Shown in pieces: positions 10,830-21,369 of a DNA stretch of 64,000 bases. Numbering within the stretch: the stretch's first letter is position 1; every line of letters begins with the position of its first letter. The notes below the pieces were generated by a model that ran no database searches, had not been told where the DNA came from, and saw only the letters and a list, made by a program, of their open reading frames with translations. Position numbers and translations under genes: made by a program. Source of the stretch: Neurospora tetraspora (lineage: Eukaryota; Ascomycota; Sordariomycetes; Sordariales; Sordariaceae); NCBI RefSeq assembly GCF_033439725.1, contig NW_026944389.1:2914001-2978000 (forward strand). The letters are read 5' to 3'.

Positions 10830-13013
10830 CTAAGCCCCTTTCTCCTTGACCCGGCGCCAAACGTACGGGTTTGCGTCCCCTCTTCGTTCCCGTAGCGTCT
10901 TATCCCTCGCAAAATTCCATTCAAACCCCTCCCACTCTATACTACCCGCCTTCGCCCTCTTGAACACTATTACAAAATCCTCCACCTTCAATCTGTTTGT
11001 CCCTCCAACTCCGGTCGGTATCAGCTCCGCTATGGGTTGGGCGAATGTCATTGTCTTTTCTGACCCTGTTTGTTCTGATGGGTTCTTGTCTTCGCGCAGC
11101 TCGCGGAGTAAGTACCCGTATCCGGTACCGTAGAGACGCAAGATTAGACCCCTTTGCTCAGCGGTTATAGTGATGAAGACGTCGTTTGTAAGTTCGTACC
11201 TCCCCTCTAAGCCCGCTATATCTCTTCCGTTTGAAGCTGGGTCCAGGTTACGAAACCGTAATTCAAGTAAGTTTTCGTACCTCGCCAAGTCATACAGATA
11301 GTCAATTTGTATCGCCCTGGCCATCTTTTTCGTGTCTTCACAGGCTCTCTTTATAGCGTCAACAACAGATCCCGTGTTATGATGGGCATTTGACTCAGCG
11401 AGATAAAGACACTCAGCCAACAACATCCCGCTCAGGTTCGCAGCGTCGAGCAAGAACCCTCGCGTATTGCAGAGCACCACTATAGCTGTTTCGTGGTCGG
11501 GAAGTAGCCAGCAGAAAGACGTGGCGCCGACCATGTTGCCGCCGTGGTATAAGGCGAGGTGTTTCTTGCTCTCGCTTGGGTCGGTGAGCGGGGGTTTTTC
11601 GGTTTCGGCGTTGATGTCGGCGACGTAAGATTCGGGCTTGGTGACGAAGAAGGAGTAATCCAAATCATCGCCGTGGATCTTGCTCTGGATAGCACTCTCT
11701 AATCGTCTGGCGTTGTCACCGTCTGCGCCTGGCCATCGTAGTCTGGGTAAGGCGTTCCGCTCTTCGGGGGTCATTGGCACGGTGACGGTATTCCAACCGC
11801 TAGTATAAGTGCATGTGCTGTTGAGTGGATTAGGGGAGAGTCTGTTCTCTATATGACCGAAGAGATAGTTTATGCCGCGTTCGGGAGGCGTATTGAGGTA
11901 GTCCGGATATAGAAGTAGTTTGCTATCCCGCTCCTCTCGTCTTTGGTTGTAGACATCCATAATCTTGCTATAGAACTTGAGAAGGTCGGAGGTGGTGGAC
12001 GTGATACCTACTGCCGCGGCGAGTGGTGACGGCCCTGCATGACCGGCACTTGAATCTTGGGATGGGGGAATCTCGACGGATTGTGGAATGTGGCCGTAGT
12101 GTCTGTCGAAGCATTCTGCGACCTTCGTCCTAGAGATTACCCCGTCTGCATCTGTACATTGTTGGAGATTAAATAGGATACCCGTTACTTGAACCGAATG
12201 CGACTTGGCAAAGGTCTTCGACATGTCATTTCTCTCAGCCTCTGTCAACCCGACAAAGGTGTTATGCATTCGAAGTGGCTCCAAAACCTCTTTGCGGACG
12301 AATTCCGCCCAGGAATACCCAATCTTTCTCTCAATGATTGTAGTTAATAAGGCAAAACATTCGTTAGAGTAATTCCGCTTGTAGACAAAGGCCTTCTCAG
12401 ACGTATAGGTATCGTTGGCTGGGAGATGCTGGAGTAGTGATACGACGGGATCTATTGTCTGCCATGGTATATCGCCATCGGGGCTCTCCCAAAGATTCGT
12501 CAGCCATTGGAATGAGGAGCGGAGGTCCAATAGGTCGGCAATAGTAAGCTCCTGATTGGTGTATATCTTTAGTATACCGGGACTGCCTTTGAGTTCCGGC
12601 AGGATTGTTGAGACTGGGGTATCGAATTTGAGCTGGTACTTCGGAAAGTCATCCATCAGAATGCCCATTGCCGTAGAAATGATTGGCTTCGACATAGATG
12701 AGATAAGGTAGACAGTTTCCTGGTCCGGAAGCGCGGGTACTCCTAGACCCTTGGCCCCCACATTGAGGAAGTATTGTTGCCTATGGCGCAGGACTCCTAT
12801 TGAAGCACCCACACTCCCGGAATCTCGAAACAGCTTCTCGAAGGTTGGTTTAGTAAGGGTCAGGATCTCCTTCACCGACAATACGCTACAAAGGAACGAG
12901 GGCTGCTTGGAAAGAGTAGTCAAATAGTTAGTATCATCAATGAAAGTACTTGTCGTTAGTATTATGGGTGAAAAACAAAAAAGGATGAGGCTCACCTGAA
13001 TGCCGTCGCACAT
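10830..13013 (-). CDS. Beta-lactamase-family serine hydrolase
   Basis: One long minus-strand frame of 727 codons starts at the ATG at 13,011-13,013. It carries the three motifs of the class C beta-lactamase/esterase family in order: SMSK (SxxK nucleophile, about residues 106-109), YSN (about 215-217) and YHGG (about residue 500, the KTG/HxG position). The long C-terminal region after the HGG motif resembles the lipocalin-like tail of fungal members. Such enzymes hydrolyse esters, lactams or peptides; several act in secondary metabolism, but no biosynthetic cluster is visible here. A likely intron lies at 12,906-12,995 (GTGAGC donor, TACTAAC branch site, AAG acceptor). It keeps the frame and would remove 30 hydrophobic residues that could otherwise be mistaken for a signal peptide. 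Removing it gives a cytosolic N-terminus of MCDGIQQPSF type. Confidence 0.85.
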   Translation of the reverse strand: MCDGIQVSLILFCFSPIILTTSTFIDDTNYLTTLSKQPSFLCSVLSVKEILTLTKPTFEKLFRDSGSVGASIGVLRHRQQYFLNVGAKGLGVPALPDQETVYLISSMSKPIISTAMGILMDDFPKYQLKFDTPVSTILPELKGSPGILKIYTNQELTIADLLDLRSSFQWLTNLWESPDGDIPWQTIDPVVSLLQHLPANDTYTSEKAFVYKRNYSNECFALLTTIIERKIGYSWAEFVRKEVLEPLRMHNTFVGLTEAERNDMSKTFAKSHSVQVTGILFNLQQCTDADGVISRTKVAECFDRHYGHIPQSVEIPPSQDSSAGHAGPSPLAAAVGITSTTSDLLKFYSKIMDVYNQRREERDSKLLLYPDYLNTPPERGINYLFGHIENRLSPNPLNSTCTYTSGWNTVTVPMTPEERNALPRLRWPGADGDNARRLESAIQSKIHGDDLDYSFFVTKPESYVADINAETEKPPLTDPSESKKHLALYHGGNMVGATSFCWLLPDHETAIVVLCNTRGFLLDAANLSGMLLAECLYLAESNAHHNTGSVVDAIKRACEDTKKMARAIQIDYLYDLARYENLLELRFRNLDPASNGRDIAGLEGRYELTNDVFITITAEQRGLILRLYGTGYGYLLRELREDKNPSEQTGSEKTMTFAQPIAELIPTGVGGTNRLKVEDFVIVFKRAKAGSIEWEGFEWNFARDKTLRERRGDANPYVWRRVKEKGA

Positions 13014-13672
13014 GATCGGTGTAGGTATTAGAACCCCGTATGGAAAGGTTGATAGGGGGAAGAAAGATTGTTCTTGGAGTGAAACTCTTGGTCATTGGTC
13101 TCTTGGAAACTCAAACGGTTCCTGAGACGGGGCGGATCAACTAGTTAATAGAGTTGATATAAGGTTTATATAACTGAAACTGTAAGGACGAATGATGGAA
13201 AATAAAGCGGGAAGGATACCGGTTCTTATATTTGGCAGTTTCTGTTATATCCACAATCTACAAATAGTTGCCGCTTGTTCTCATTCAACTGGGGTATATC
13301 TAAACGCGGGAACTACACTCAATATACTCTACCTAATAGCCCCTGAGCTGTCCTTCGATCGGCTACGTATCACTTGCATAAATTTGGGGTGGTAGGTAGC
13401 TCCGTCAATGGGGTGACAGCCAGTAACAGAGTTGGTGAGAATCACGCCTATTCCTATTAGTAACTTGTACCTCCCATTCACGGAGCTACCTAGGTGGTCT
13501 ACGCGCGGTGCTCATAATTTTGTTATAAACGAGGTAGTATAAGAGGAAGGAAGAGGAAGAAAGACAGGGGGTTAAAGGCACAATAGTCTCCTGCATCCTT
13601 TCAGCGGCTCCTGGGTCCTATATTAGCTACTATCACATACGCCAGCTCTCATCGATTGGTTTAAAAAAAATA
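13014..13672. other. Intergenic, no supported gene
   Basis: Upstream region of the beta-lactamase-family gene, presumably including its promoter. A 67-codon ATG frame at 13,192-13,395 has no recognisable features and is not called. Confidence 0.5.
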
Positions 13673-14025
13673 CAGTTTGTACATACAGGCCAGCTGACGA
13701 GGTGCCATGATAATAGATGAGGGAAGATAGAGAGAGGAAGAGCAAGTTAGAGGAAGAGCAAGTTAGAGGAAGAGCAAGTTAGAGGAAGGAAAAGTAAGGA
13801 AGAGGGAGGAAGAGGGAGGAAGAAGATAGGGGGTTGAAGGCAGGGGATGCAAGGGTAAGGTTCGGGAGGCTTTGAGCGGACAGGTGCCGTAGGGGGTTGC
13901 CCTCTTATCTCTTCCGGTCTTTGGGAGCTCGAAGGAGACGGATAGAGGCATAAGAATAGACGGAGAGAGACAGAAAAGAGGCTTTCGTAGCGTAATAAAC
14001 CCTGGTCATTGTCAGTGATTACAAA
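13673..14025 (-). repeat. Dispersed repeat, copy A
   Basis: This 353-base segment matches 47,207-47,510 in the opposite orientation. It runs from the sequence complementary to CAGCTGGCCTGTATGTA through a CT-rich core to TTTGTAAT. Copy A has a longer core with a GTTAGAGGAAGAGCAA-type unit repeated three times on the plus strand. No open frame is conserved between copies. Family unknown; a solo LTR or a non-autonomous element is possible, but no clear termini or target duplications were found. Confidence 0.7.
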
Positions 14026-15557
14026 CCTACACTCGCTTACCATTGGTGGTAGACATTGCTATCGGAAGGAGAGTGTGGAAAAGTGGAAGAAGAGGCAAGG
14101 GCACTCGAGTTGTAGCTTTATGCCAACCAAAAAACCTAAGGGACAGTGGTCCGTGGGCAACTTCCCGAGTTGAGCTTCCCTTCCGACACCTTGGTGGCAA
14201 ACTGATGCGGGATCATTGCATCCCATGCATTACATGTATGACTAGTTCGACTGATTAGATTAGACTGGGCATGGCACTGGCCATGCCCACCCCTGTCAGA
14301 GGCTCTGGCAAAGATAAGGGAATTCCCATAAAGGGATTCCCGCGCGGGGCGGCCTTTGGCCACGCCTTTCTCCCTCTGACATCTTCTTTCTTACTTTCTA
14401 ATATTACGACTTGCACACATTGCATCGTGATGATTGAAAGGACCCAGGTTACCCTATCACAAACGGACCTTCGAGACAAACGAACAAAACTTCATCTGTC
14501 TGTCTCTCCACCAAATGGGCAGATACAAGAAATACGGTTGTGGATTTGAAATCAGCGTACTTGAAACTATCAGTATAAAATTCTTCCTATCAACATAATT
14601 GAGTTCTTTTCATTGTCGTCTTTCGTTTTGAAGGTCCGTTTATCAACAGTTGTACAATCTAACCCTGGTTTGTTTGTTATTTTGGTACAAAAAAACGCCT
14701 TTCTCCACCCAAAGGGAAAGGCATTGAGGCTTCAAGCGGACGGACGGGAAGATTGTGGTCGGGCGAGTAGTCGGGCTGACCGAGGGACTCGATGATTTAC
14801 GGTAGGGGCGGCTTTGGATTTGACAAGGGCAGTATTCTGGGCTTGGAACAATAGTTCAATTCAGCTGATAATCTTCTTTGGTCTCGAAGGCTTTGTTGAT
14901 CCTTTCAACCTTCATGAGAAGGTCGGGCCTTAAGGCCTTCTTATGCCAAAGAAGGTCGGTACGTACCGAGCCTGTGTGCCTGAGGCTACAAGGCATCGGC
15001 GCGAGTCTATCTAGTTCATCTGCCTACAAGTAGATCTTTTGAATGCCAGCCTTCGTCCGGTTGCCCTGTGTCGGTAATTCCGGTCGGCGGTTTAATTGAC
15101 GAATGTCGCCGGCGAATGTCCGTGTGACCTTCTGTCGGTAATTCCGGTCGGCAGTTTGGTTGATGAATGTCGCCGGCGAATGTCCGTGTGACATTGGATG
15201 AAAGACTCTAGGAACTACGCCTTGCAATCCGCCTGAGATCACCATTCAACTGTATACTCCTCGTCCTCGAGCCATGATGTGGGCTCGGACGGGATTGATG
15301 CCATGCTTGATGCCACCAAGGGTTCGGTAAACATGGAAGCATTGAGATTTGAGCCGACGCACGCTACAAACCTCTGTCTGGGGACCGCCATAACGAAGGT
15401 ACCGGAATATTGAGGGTGATCACTCAAAGCACCTGGCCAGAACAGTGACTTGGTTTATGAATGATGGAAGGCAAGAAGCGAAGTAGCCAAGGTGAAGATG
15501 ACGGTCAATTGAATCCTATGCTATCTACCCGCCAACACATTACGGCCCTTCCGGGCC
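14026..15557. other. Intergenic, with a tandem duplication
   Basis: No supported gene. Bases 15,069-15,132 and 15,133-about 15,192 are two tandem copies of a 64-base unit beginning TGTCGGTAATTCCGGTCGGC and ending GTCCGTGTGAC, differing at a few positions. Confidence 0.55.
15069..15192. repeat. Two-copy 64-bp tandem repeat
   Basis: Two adjacent copies of a GC-rich unit, each containing GAATGTCGCCGGCGAATGTC, differ at a few bases. No coding role is evident. Confidence 0.7.
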
Positions 15558-17219
15558 TTATCCTTTCCTCCTCTTCGGCCCACTGAATGAGGTACCTGGA
15601 GTGACCGCCTGTTGCCCGGCATTGCTTGACTGGCTGCCCCCCTCGTCAGGCAGAGAAGCGCAGCTGGCATCTGACTGCATCAAGGTCCCCAAATCCTGGG
15701 AAAGCCCGGTCGCCTCGGAAAGCGGTGGGACATCAAAGTTCAACTCCGACGGCAACTGATTGATGGCAGAACAGATATTCTCGAAATGCTTGGGCATCCA
15801 TATGTCGTAGACGTTCTTGGTGAATCGGTATGCTGTCCACTTCTCCTTGCCCTCCAACGCAGTGAAGTAAAACTGGTGGATCGGGTGCCGGTAATAATTG
15901 GTGTCTTTCCCGGTTATCACTGGGTAGTGGCCATAAATCCGTACTGACTGGTGGTCGTGCGAGACGGAGAAGGCGAGGATCTTCCGGTTGACCTCATCCT
16001 CGCGCTTGACAGCACGGAAGAGCTCGACGATGCCCCGTACCGCAAGGGTCATGCTATGGGCGTTCTGCCGATCTGCGATGTCGAGCGCCGCTGCGCCACA
16101 CTTCACCTCGCAAGTCAGGAACGGGAAGTACATGTAGTACGTGGCCATGAAGAAAGACTGGTCCCCGGTGATGAAGTCGCCAATGAATGGTGACAACTTG
16201 GCGAGCTGGTCCTTAGTGAATGCTTCTCGTCTGAACCCAACGGAGTAGTCAGGCTGTGGACGGGTGCTGGTGAGAGGGATCGAGTTGTTCCACCCTTCGT
16301 TGACGCTTTCGACAAGGCATTTACAGGTTTTATTCCAGAGTGCGAGCGATTCCGCCGAAGGAACGATAAGCCTTGAGACGTCTTGAATAATCCTCGCCTC
16401 ATTCTTATTCTCGAGGTTGCGGCAAGCATTAACAAAGATAGAATCGTCAAAGAGGGTTCCCTGAGGAACCGACTGCTTGCCGTTAAGGAGGTCCCTAATA
16501 AGCTGCTTACTCGTATCGGTAATACCAAGCTCAGAGATATCCATGTATGAGCCTTTGGTCTCGAGTAGGACTGTGTATCGCGCATCCCTATACGGCGCGC
16601 TCTTCTCCTCCCTCGGCTTCTGGTCGCTGGGCGTCGTGGATGTAGCAGAGTTCGATCGCTTCCGGGACAGATTGGACGAGGATTTCTTTCGCGCAAGTGG
16701 TAGACGATCCATGGTAAAATCCGTCTCTGAGGTCTCTTCCGGCCAGTCCTGCTCCTCTGGCCAGCGCCCTTCCTTCACCCAGAAAGCAACTGGGTCAGTG
16801 TGTTTGTGGGCGCCGCTGCCAATCGCTGGCTCGCCAAATGCGTCTTCTGTAGGGCGTGGAGGAGATGTCCGCTGTCGCTTTGGGTCTGGGTCTGGGTCTG
16901 GGTCTGGGTCTCCCTCGAGTGCGTGTCCGGTTGGGTGCTTGCGCTTGCGACCTCTGCTCTGGACAGGCGCCGGTTGTTCCTATGAATCCCATGACCCAAT
17001 TTAGTTTGTGAACCATATAATACAACAGATAGAGGGCATACTTGTGGGGTCGGCGTCTCGCTGGGTGTAGTTGGACGTAGGCGATTGCCCTGGGGTCGAT
17101 TTCCTGCAAGCGTCAGTGGGAGATGTCGTTTGGCGCTGCGAAGAACAAGTACCTTGATAATTTGATGCCGGTGATGGGAGCGCCCTTTGGGCCGCTGTTT
17201 GAGCTCGAGTGTGGGCCAT
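15558..17219 (-). CDS. Putative PD-(D/E)XK-fold protein (DUF7924-like)
   Basis: Three minus-strand exons, 17219-17153, 17103-17042 and 16979-15558, join in phase to 516 residues from the ATG at 17,219. The N-terminal third is disordered and basic, with RGRKRKHP and a (DP)5 run encoded by a GGGTCT hexamer tract at about 16,881-16,912. The folded part has PQPDYSVGF, then FLTCEVKCG about 45 residues later, followed by ADRQNAHSMT, FSVSHDHQSVRIYGHYPVI and TKNVYDIWMPKH. The PD ... E-V-K spacing is the catalytic core pattern of the PD-(D/E)XK nuclease fold. The conserved block matches a fungal-specific family that I believe is listed as DUF7924. Nuclease activity is inferred from the motif only. The basic N-terminus suggests a nuclear protein. 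Confidence 0.75.
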
Positions 17220-18597
17220 GGCGATGAGAATGGGGAGGAGAGCGAGGCCCTAGTTATGTGTCTGGGGAAGAGTCTCGAGATGGAGTGACGTGCCGTGCGA
17301 GGAATGGATGGCTACGAGCGTGCAGGAATGGGATCCACTAGTGCCGACCAATCGTTAAGCGTCATAGTTGCGGGCCGCTGCGTTGTCACTTGTGCGATCT
17401 CCGCTTTCAACCTTCTGGACCCACTTCCCGATTCTTGCTGTATTTCCTGCAATCAGACATGTACCCCTTCTTCCTCCTTCTTACACAGAAGTCCTCACAA
17501 CTATGATAAGCGTCGTAACACTGAGCGGCTCGACTACCTCGCAATGAGCATTCGGGTTGACCTGTTTACAAAGCTGCAGGCGTTTACTGGCGGGGTTTAG
17601 CGTTTGGCCGGCATCGCCCCACCCGAAATCATCAGACGAGAAACGGCCCGGGCCGCGGCAGTCCACACCCCACCCGGCCCACCACCCGCTCACCCAACGC
17701 TTGCGCACGCCCCCACCGCGCGGCTGGTCCCATCTCCACTCCCTCACCGAGTCCCAAGCCCCCCCGGATGAAAACACACCGGAGAAAACGTGGCTCCCCC
17801 GCCTCCCCGGCCTCCGGAGATGGCTCGCCCCCGACTCGGCAGATAACGGATTGGAGACGATTGCGTATGACCTCCTCCGTTGTGCAAAACATGATGATGA
17901 AACGAAAGAATCAATGGGAACGAGAAGGGAAGAGAAACACTACCGAGAACTGGAGGACGCCTCCATGTGAGTCGAGCGTATTGGCACCATAATATGCGCC
18001 CCTATGGCTTTGTGTACCGCTCTTGGTATGGGGTGATTGAGTTAACAGAGTAAAATGAGATTGTTCCGGTCCGGCAGCCCACCAACGCTTAGATCCTTGG
18101 TAGCACAAAGATTGGTGTCCTTTTTTTTTTTTTTTTTTGGTGTATCATTAAAAAGTAATGCACGTCTCCGTCCTGACACTGCAGCTAGATTTTCTACAGG
18201 GGTGACACTAAGATTGCACTCGGTCAGAAGACCATTCCTAATTGGTTCCCAGTACTCCTCGGCCCAGTTATGTGTATGCAGATGAGAGCGTGGCAAGGGA
18301 ATCTCTCGCTCTTGTCTTGTTGGATCACGGTTTGGTGATCCACTACGACAAACTGATTTAAAGAGTGGGTCACAAACGAAAGAGTGGCTGGGGCGGCCAG
18401 GTGACGGCCCAGATTCAGAGAGAAGAGTGGGGCCTATATACGGATGAACCAATGGGTGTGCGGATCACATTACTATGTACCCTGGACGTGTCGCTAAATC
18501 CTTTGCTTCACTCTTTTCACGTCAACAGACGAAGGGGGCCTTGCAGGGATGGATGATATTGGGCTGGACATCACGTTGCTCGGATTGAGGCGTTGCA
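17220..18597. other. Intergenic, no supported gene
   Basis: Frames are short and lack resemblance to known proteins. A run of 18 T residues lies at about 18,121-18,138. The first few hundred bases upstream of 17,219 should hold the promoter of the PD-(D/E)XK-like gene. Confidence 0.5.
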
Positions 18598-18903
18598 GAG
18601 CCGGCGGGCGGCCTTGCACTTGCTCGCGCCAGCGCTGCGAAGTATGGGCATGAGGCGGTTGTTAAGCTGCTTCTCAATACTGGCAAGGTTGATGCAGATC
18701 GTTGGGACGAGTATGAACGGACAGCGCTGTATATGGCGGCAGAGAATGGGTATGAGGCAGTTGTTAAACTACTTCGCGATACTGGCAAGGTTGACGCAGG
18801 TGCTAAGGATAAGAATAGACAGACAGCGCTGCCTTGGGCGGGAGCTATGTTTCTATACATAGCGGTTAGAACCCTAACCCTAGTTCCAGCGAGCCGGAAC
18901 TAG
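18598..18903 (+). pseudogene. Ankyrin-repeat fragment
   Basis: The frame at 18,598 gives about two and a half ankyrin units: YGHEAVVKLLLNTGKVDAD, then TALYMAAENGYEAVVKLL and DTGKVDAG, then stops at 18,901. The units are nearly the same as those of the HET-ankyrin gene at 30,420-33,405, so this is a stray fragment of that family with no HET domain or start. It ends inside the telomere-like palindrome. Confidence 0.75.
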
Positions 18904-18923
18904 CGTTAGGGTTCCTCAACCGC
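18862..18923. repeat. Telomere-like palindrome
   Basis: A left arm GAACCCTAACCCTAGTTCC (18,869-18,887) is followed by an 8-base loop and a right arm complementary at 18 of 19 positions (18,896-18,914). The stem extends further with GCGGTT and AACCGC at the outer ends. The arm contains two CCCTAA units, the fungal telomere repeat. The same 19-mer occurs at 6,423-6,441. It could be the end of a small palindromic element rather than telomeric DNA. Confidence 0.7.
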
Positions 18924-19614
18924 CTGGTCGATGTGGGTAGTCTGCCATCACCGTGACACGTGACACTAATGTCCGCAATGATAAACCGAGTAATGGCCGA
19001 AAGAAATCACCGAGAAGTGTTTTATCTACCCGAATACACAGATGAAACAAATACTAATACAAGTAACGAAGCTGTCAACGCCATCACAGTGCCATCCCCA
19101 AAGGGCATCGCCTCATCTCATTCCGCTCTTCCAGAGGCAAGCCCACTCAGTTATACATTCTTCGTCCGGTTCTGAGGACGGTAGGCTTGCCTGTTTTCTC
19201 CAGCACTTTTCGCGTTTCGTCCATCAGTGCCAAGTCATACCCTGCAATCGCGGTCAGTCTCCTCTGTGCGCGACAACTTGACAATAAGACAAAGTCTAAC
19301 CGCGAGGCTCTACTCGAGGCTGGGCAGAAAGGGTTTGCGTACCTTGTCTCGCCATGAGGGCTATCACCAAGGGAAGCTTCTCTTCCCGGCTTGAAACCCG
19401 CGAGTTGTAGGGTATTTCGTCAACTGGAATTTGTGCGCCACTGTCAGTGCCACTGTTCTTTACGAGTCCTATTGGCTTTTCTGGGACTGGGGTTGGGCTC
19501 ACTAGGAACAGCCAGAACCGGAGACTTCATCACTGGCGCCAAGCCTAACGCATTAATTCCGTCTTGAGGTGGTCGCCGAAACCTGCGAGCCGTTCACGAT
19601 GATTAGCGACAAAC
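18924..19614. other. No supported gene; flank of Gypsy fossil
   Basis: No clear frame. By comparison with the Gypsy copy at the right end of the window, the 3' end and LTR of the fossil at 19.6-21.4 kb would be expected here, but I could not recognise LTR termini. Confidence 0.4.
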
Positions 19615-20021
19615 ATGCCGTGTAGCAATTGTTTCCAACACAGCCGTACCTGCGTTGTTGACTTATCGAAGTCTAATTCTTGCAGTGAGTGCGTGCGTCG
19701 CAAGGTCGCGTGTGACGGTCAAGACGTTGCAAGGAGTCGTGACTTCGTACTCGTGAACAAAGGCGTCATCTCCAGAAGAGGCAGAAGGAGATGTTTGATC
19801 GTGGGATGGCGGATTTGGCCAAGGAAATGGGGGACAGCGACCCTCTCGTTCCCGAGGGTGGCCCGGTTAATGCTGAGCTCGGCGTTGCTTTGCCAGAGGT
19901 TGGTTTTGACGAGTGGGCGCAGGAGCAGGGACTTGATCTCCCTGAGATTCTGTCGCCTGACGTGGCTGGGGTCGGTCAGGAAACCGCCGGTGAAAGCTCT
20001 CGATCTCGTTCTTCAGGTTGA
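19615..20021 (+). other. Antisense zinc-cluster-like gene of the Gypsy fossil
   Basis: Opposite to the integrase/chromodomain end, an ATG at 19,615 begins MPCSNCFQHSRTC. Its cysteines are spaced C-x2-C-x6-C-x9-C-x2-C-x6-C, the pattern of the fungal Zn2Cys6 binuclear cluster. A downstream stretch (about 19,791-20,021) has FDRGMADL and ends GESSRSRSSG. Both ends match the antisense gene at 58,660-59,285 in the other Gypsy copy, where an intron separates the corresponding parts. This is part of a fossil element, and its present expression is unknown. Confidence 0.6.
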
Positions 20022-21369
20022 CGAGGTTCTTTGGTGGTTCCCAGGTGTTGCTTTCGTGGCCGTATCCTTGCCACTTGATTAGGTACTTGATTTCACCATC
20101 TGTTATTTGAGAGTCTAGAATGGCTTCTGTCAGATACTCGTCCCCGTCGTTCCATTTCTCTGTGCGATTGTCGATTTTCGCGTGCTTTGGTGCTGGTTCT
20201 AGTAGTGAGACGTGAAAGGTGGGCCATTGTCGCATGCCCTTGGGGAGTTCGAGTCGGTAGTTGCTGGTGCTGACTTTCTCAAGTACCTTGAATGGGCCCA
20301 GCTTTTTGTAATCGAGCTTGTCGCTGGGTCGCTTGGTTTTGATATTACGACGGAGAAGGTAAACTTTGTCTCCCCTCCTGAAGGTCGGCGCTGACGGCCT
20401 CGTGCGGTCGTAATATCGTTTCATCCTTTCTCGGCCAAGGGTTAATTCATTGGGTTCCGGTTGAGCTTTCGAGACCGGCTCAGGTACGTATTCCGGCTCT
20501 GTGTCTGGAGGAACCGGTTCTCGGGCTGGCTCCCCTTGTTGTGACTTTTGCTTCTGCTGTGACTCTGTCCTCGTTGCCTGTGGCTGCTGCTGTGCCGGCT
20601 TTAGAACTGGTGCCGGTTCCGGTGGAAGGGTTGATTCTGCTTGCAGCTCCGGCTGCGAATGCTCTCCAGAATCAGAATCCGAATCTGATATTATGATCGG
20701 GTCATGTATATTGGTCACTATGGGTCGTGGCCTGGGCTGAGGTTGCTGAGGTTTCTGTGGATGCAGTGGTCTAGGTTGCCCAACTGTTTGATCTGGATTA
20801 CTTGGAACCCTCGACCCCTGTAGTAGATCTTGACCGCGGAGATCTGGGAGAGGCTCTGTGGTACTTGATTCGGCCCCATTCGCAGTAAAATGGGCGGACA
20901 TAGACCCTCGTATCAGCCCTGCTGGAGGGTTATAGCCCGCGAGATCAAGTGCACTTCTGGCATAGTGCACCATAAGTCTATCGGCCATAGACATATAATT
21001 ACTGCTCTGACCGGTTGGCATTATAACTGCGTTTGAGGGCTGTTCTTTGGCCATGGTCGTGTTGCTGCATTGCTCTTGGGGTCCTGTATTGAGGTAGATC
21101 TTGGCTGCTGGGCAATAGTGCCAGCGCAGCAAAGTATGGCCGCATGAGTGTCCGGCGGGGTGTCTGTGGCATATCTTGATGGTATATGGAGGAACGGTGA
21201 TGTCTTGGTGATGTTTGTGTTGAGGTTGTACTGAAGCTAACAACGACGACAACGGCATTGCAGCAGCATACTTCCACTTCCCCCGAATCAGGTAGACTGC
21301 CACGTTCGCGGGGACGATCATCTCCCCATCGCCTTTGGTTGTCCAGATGGCTTTGCCGCTGGGAGTCAA
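19615..21369 (-). mobile_element. Ty3/Gypsy chromovirus fossil, rearranged
   Basis: On the minus strand a long frame (21,369-19,867) ends in the C-terminal part of a Gypsy polyprotein: YYDRTRPSAPTFRRGDKVYL, the LGPFKV and TFHVSLLEPAP blocks of the integrase tail, and the chromodomain YLIKWQGYG with ESNTWEP. The upstream 300 codons are Q/P/S-rich with a DSDSDSDS patch and do not look like reverse transcriptase or RNase H. The copy therefore lacks most of pol and is a rearranged remnant. No LTRs were recognised. It is the same family as the copy at 58,160-64,000. It abuts a truncated NLR gene at about 21,363. It is broken; age cannot be judged beyond clear divergence from the other copy. Confidence 0.8.

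Noticed and set aside
10830-13013. Secondary-metabolite cluster around the beta-lactamase-family gene
   Set aside because: No polyketide synthase, peptide synthetase, terpene or P450 gene is nearby.
17557-17970. 137-codon plus-strand frame
   Set aside because: No ATG at the head, proline/arginine-rich from GC bias, no family match.
18121-18138. T18 run as a polymerase III terminator or LINE poly-A tail
   Set aside because: No RNA gene or LINE sequence was recognised beside it.
18042-18452. 136-codon minus-strand frame
   Set aside because: Contains a lysine run from the T18 tract and no recognisable motif.
18862-18923. A chromosome end
   Set aside because: Only two CCCTAA units occur per arm, in a hairpin, with genes on both sides; not a telomeric array.
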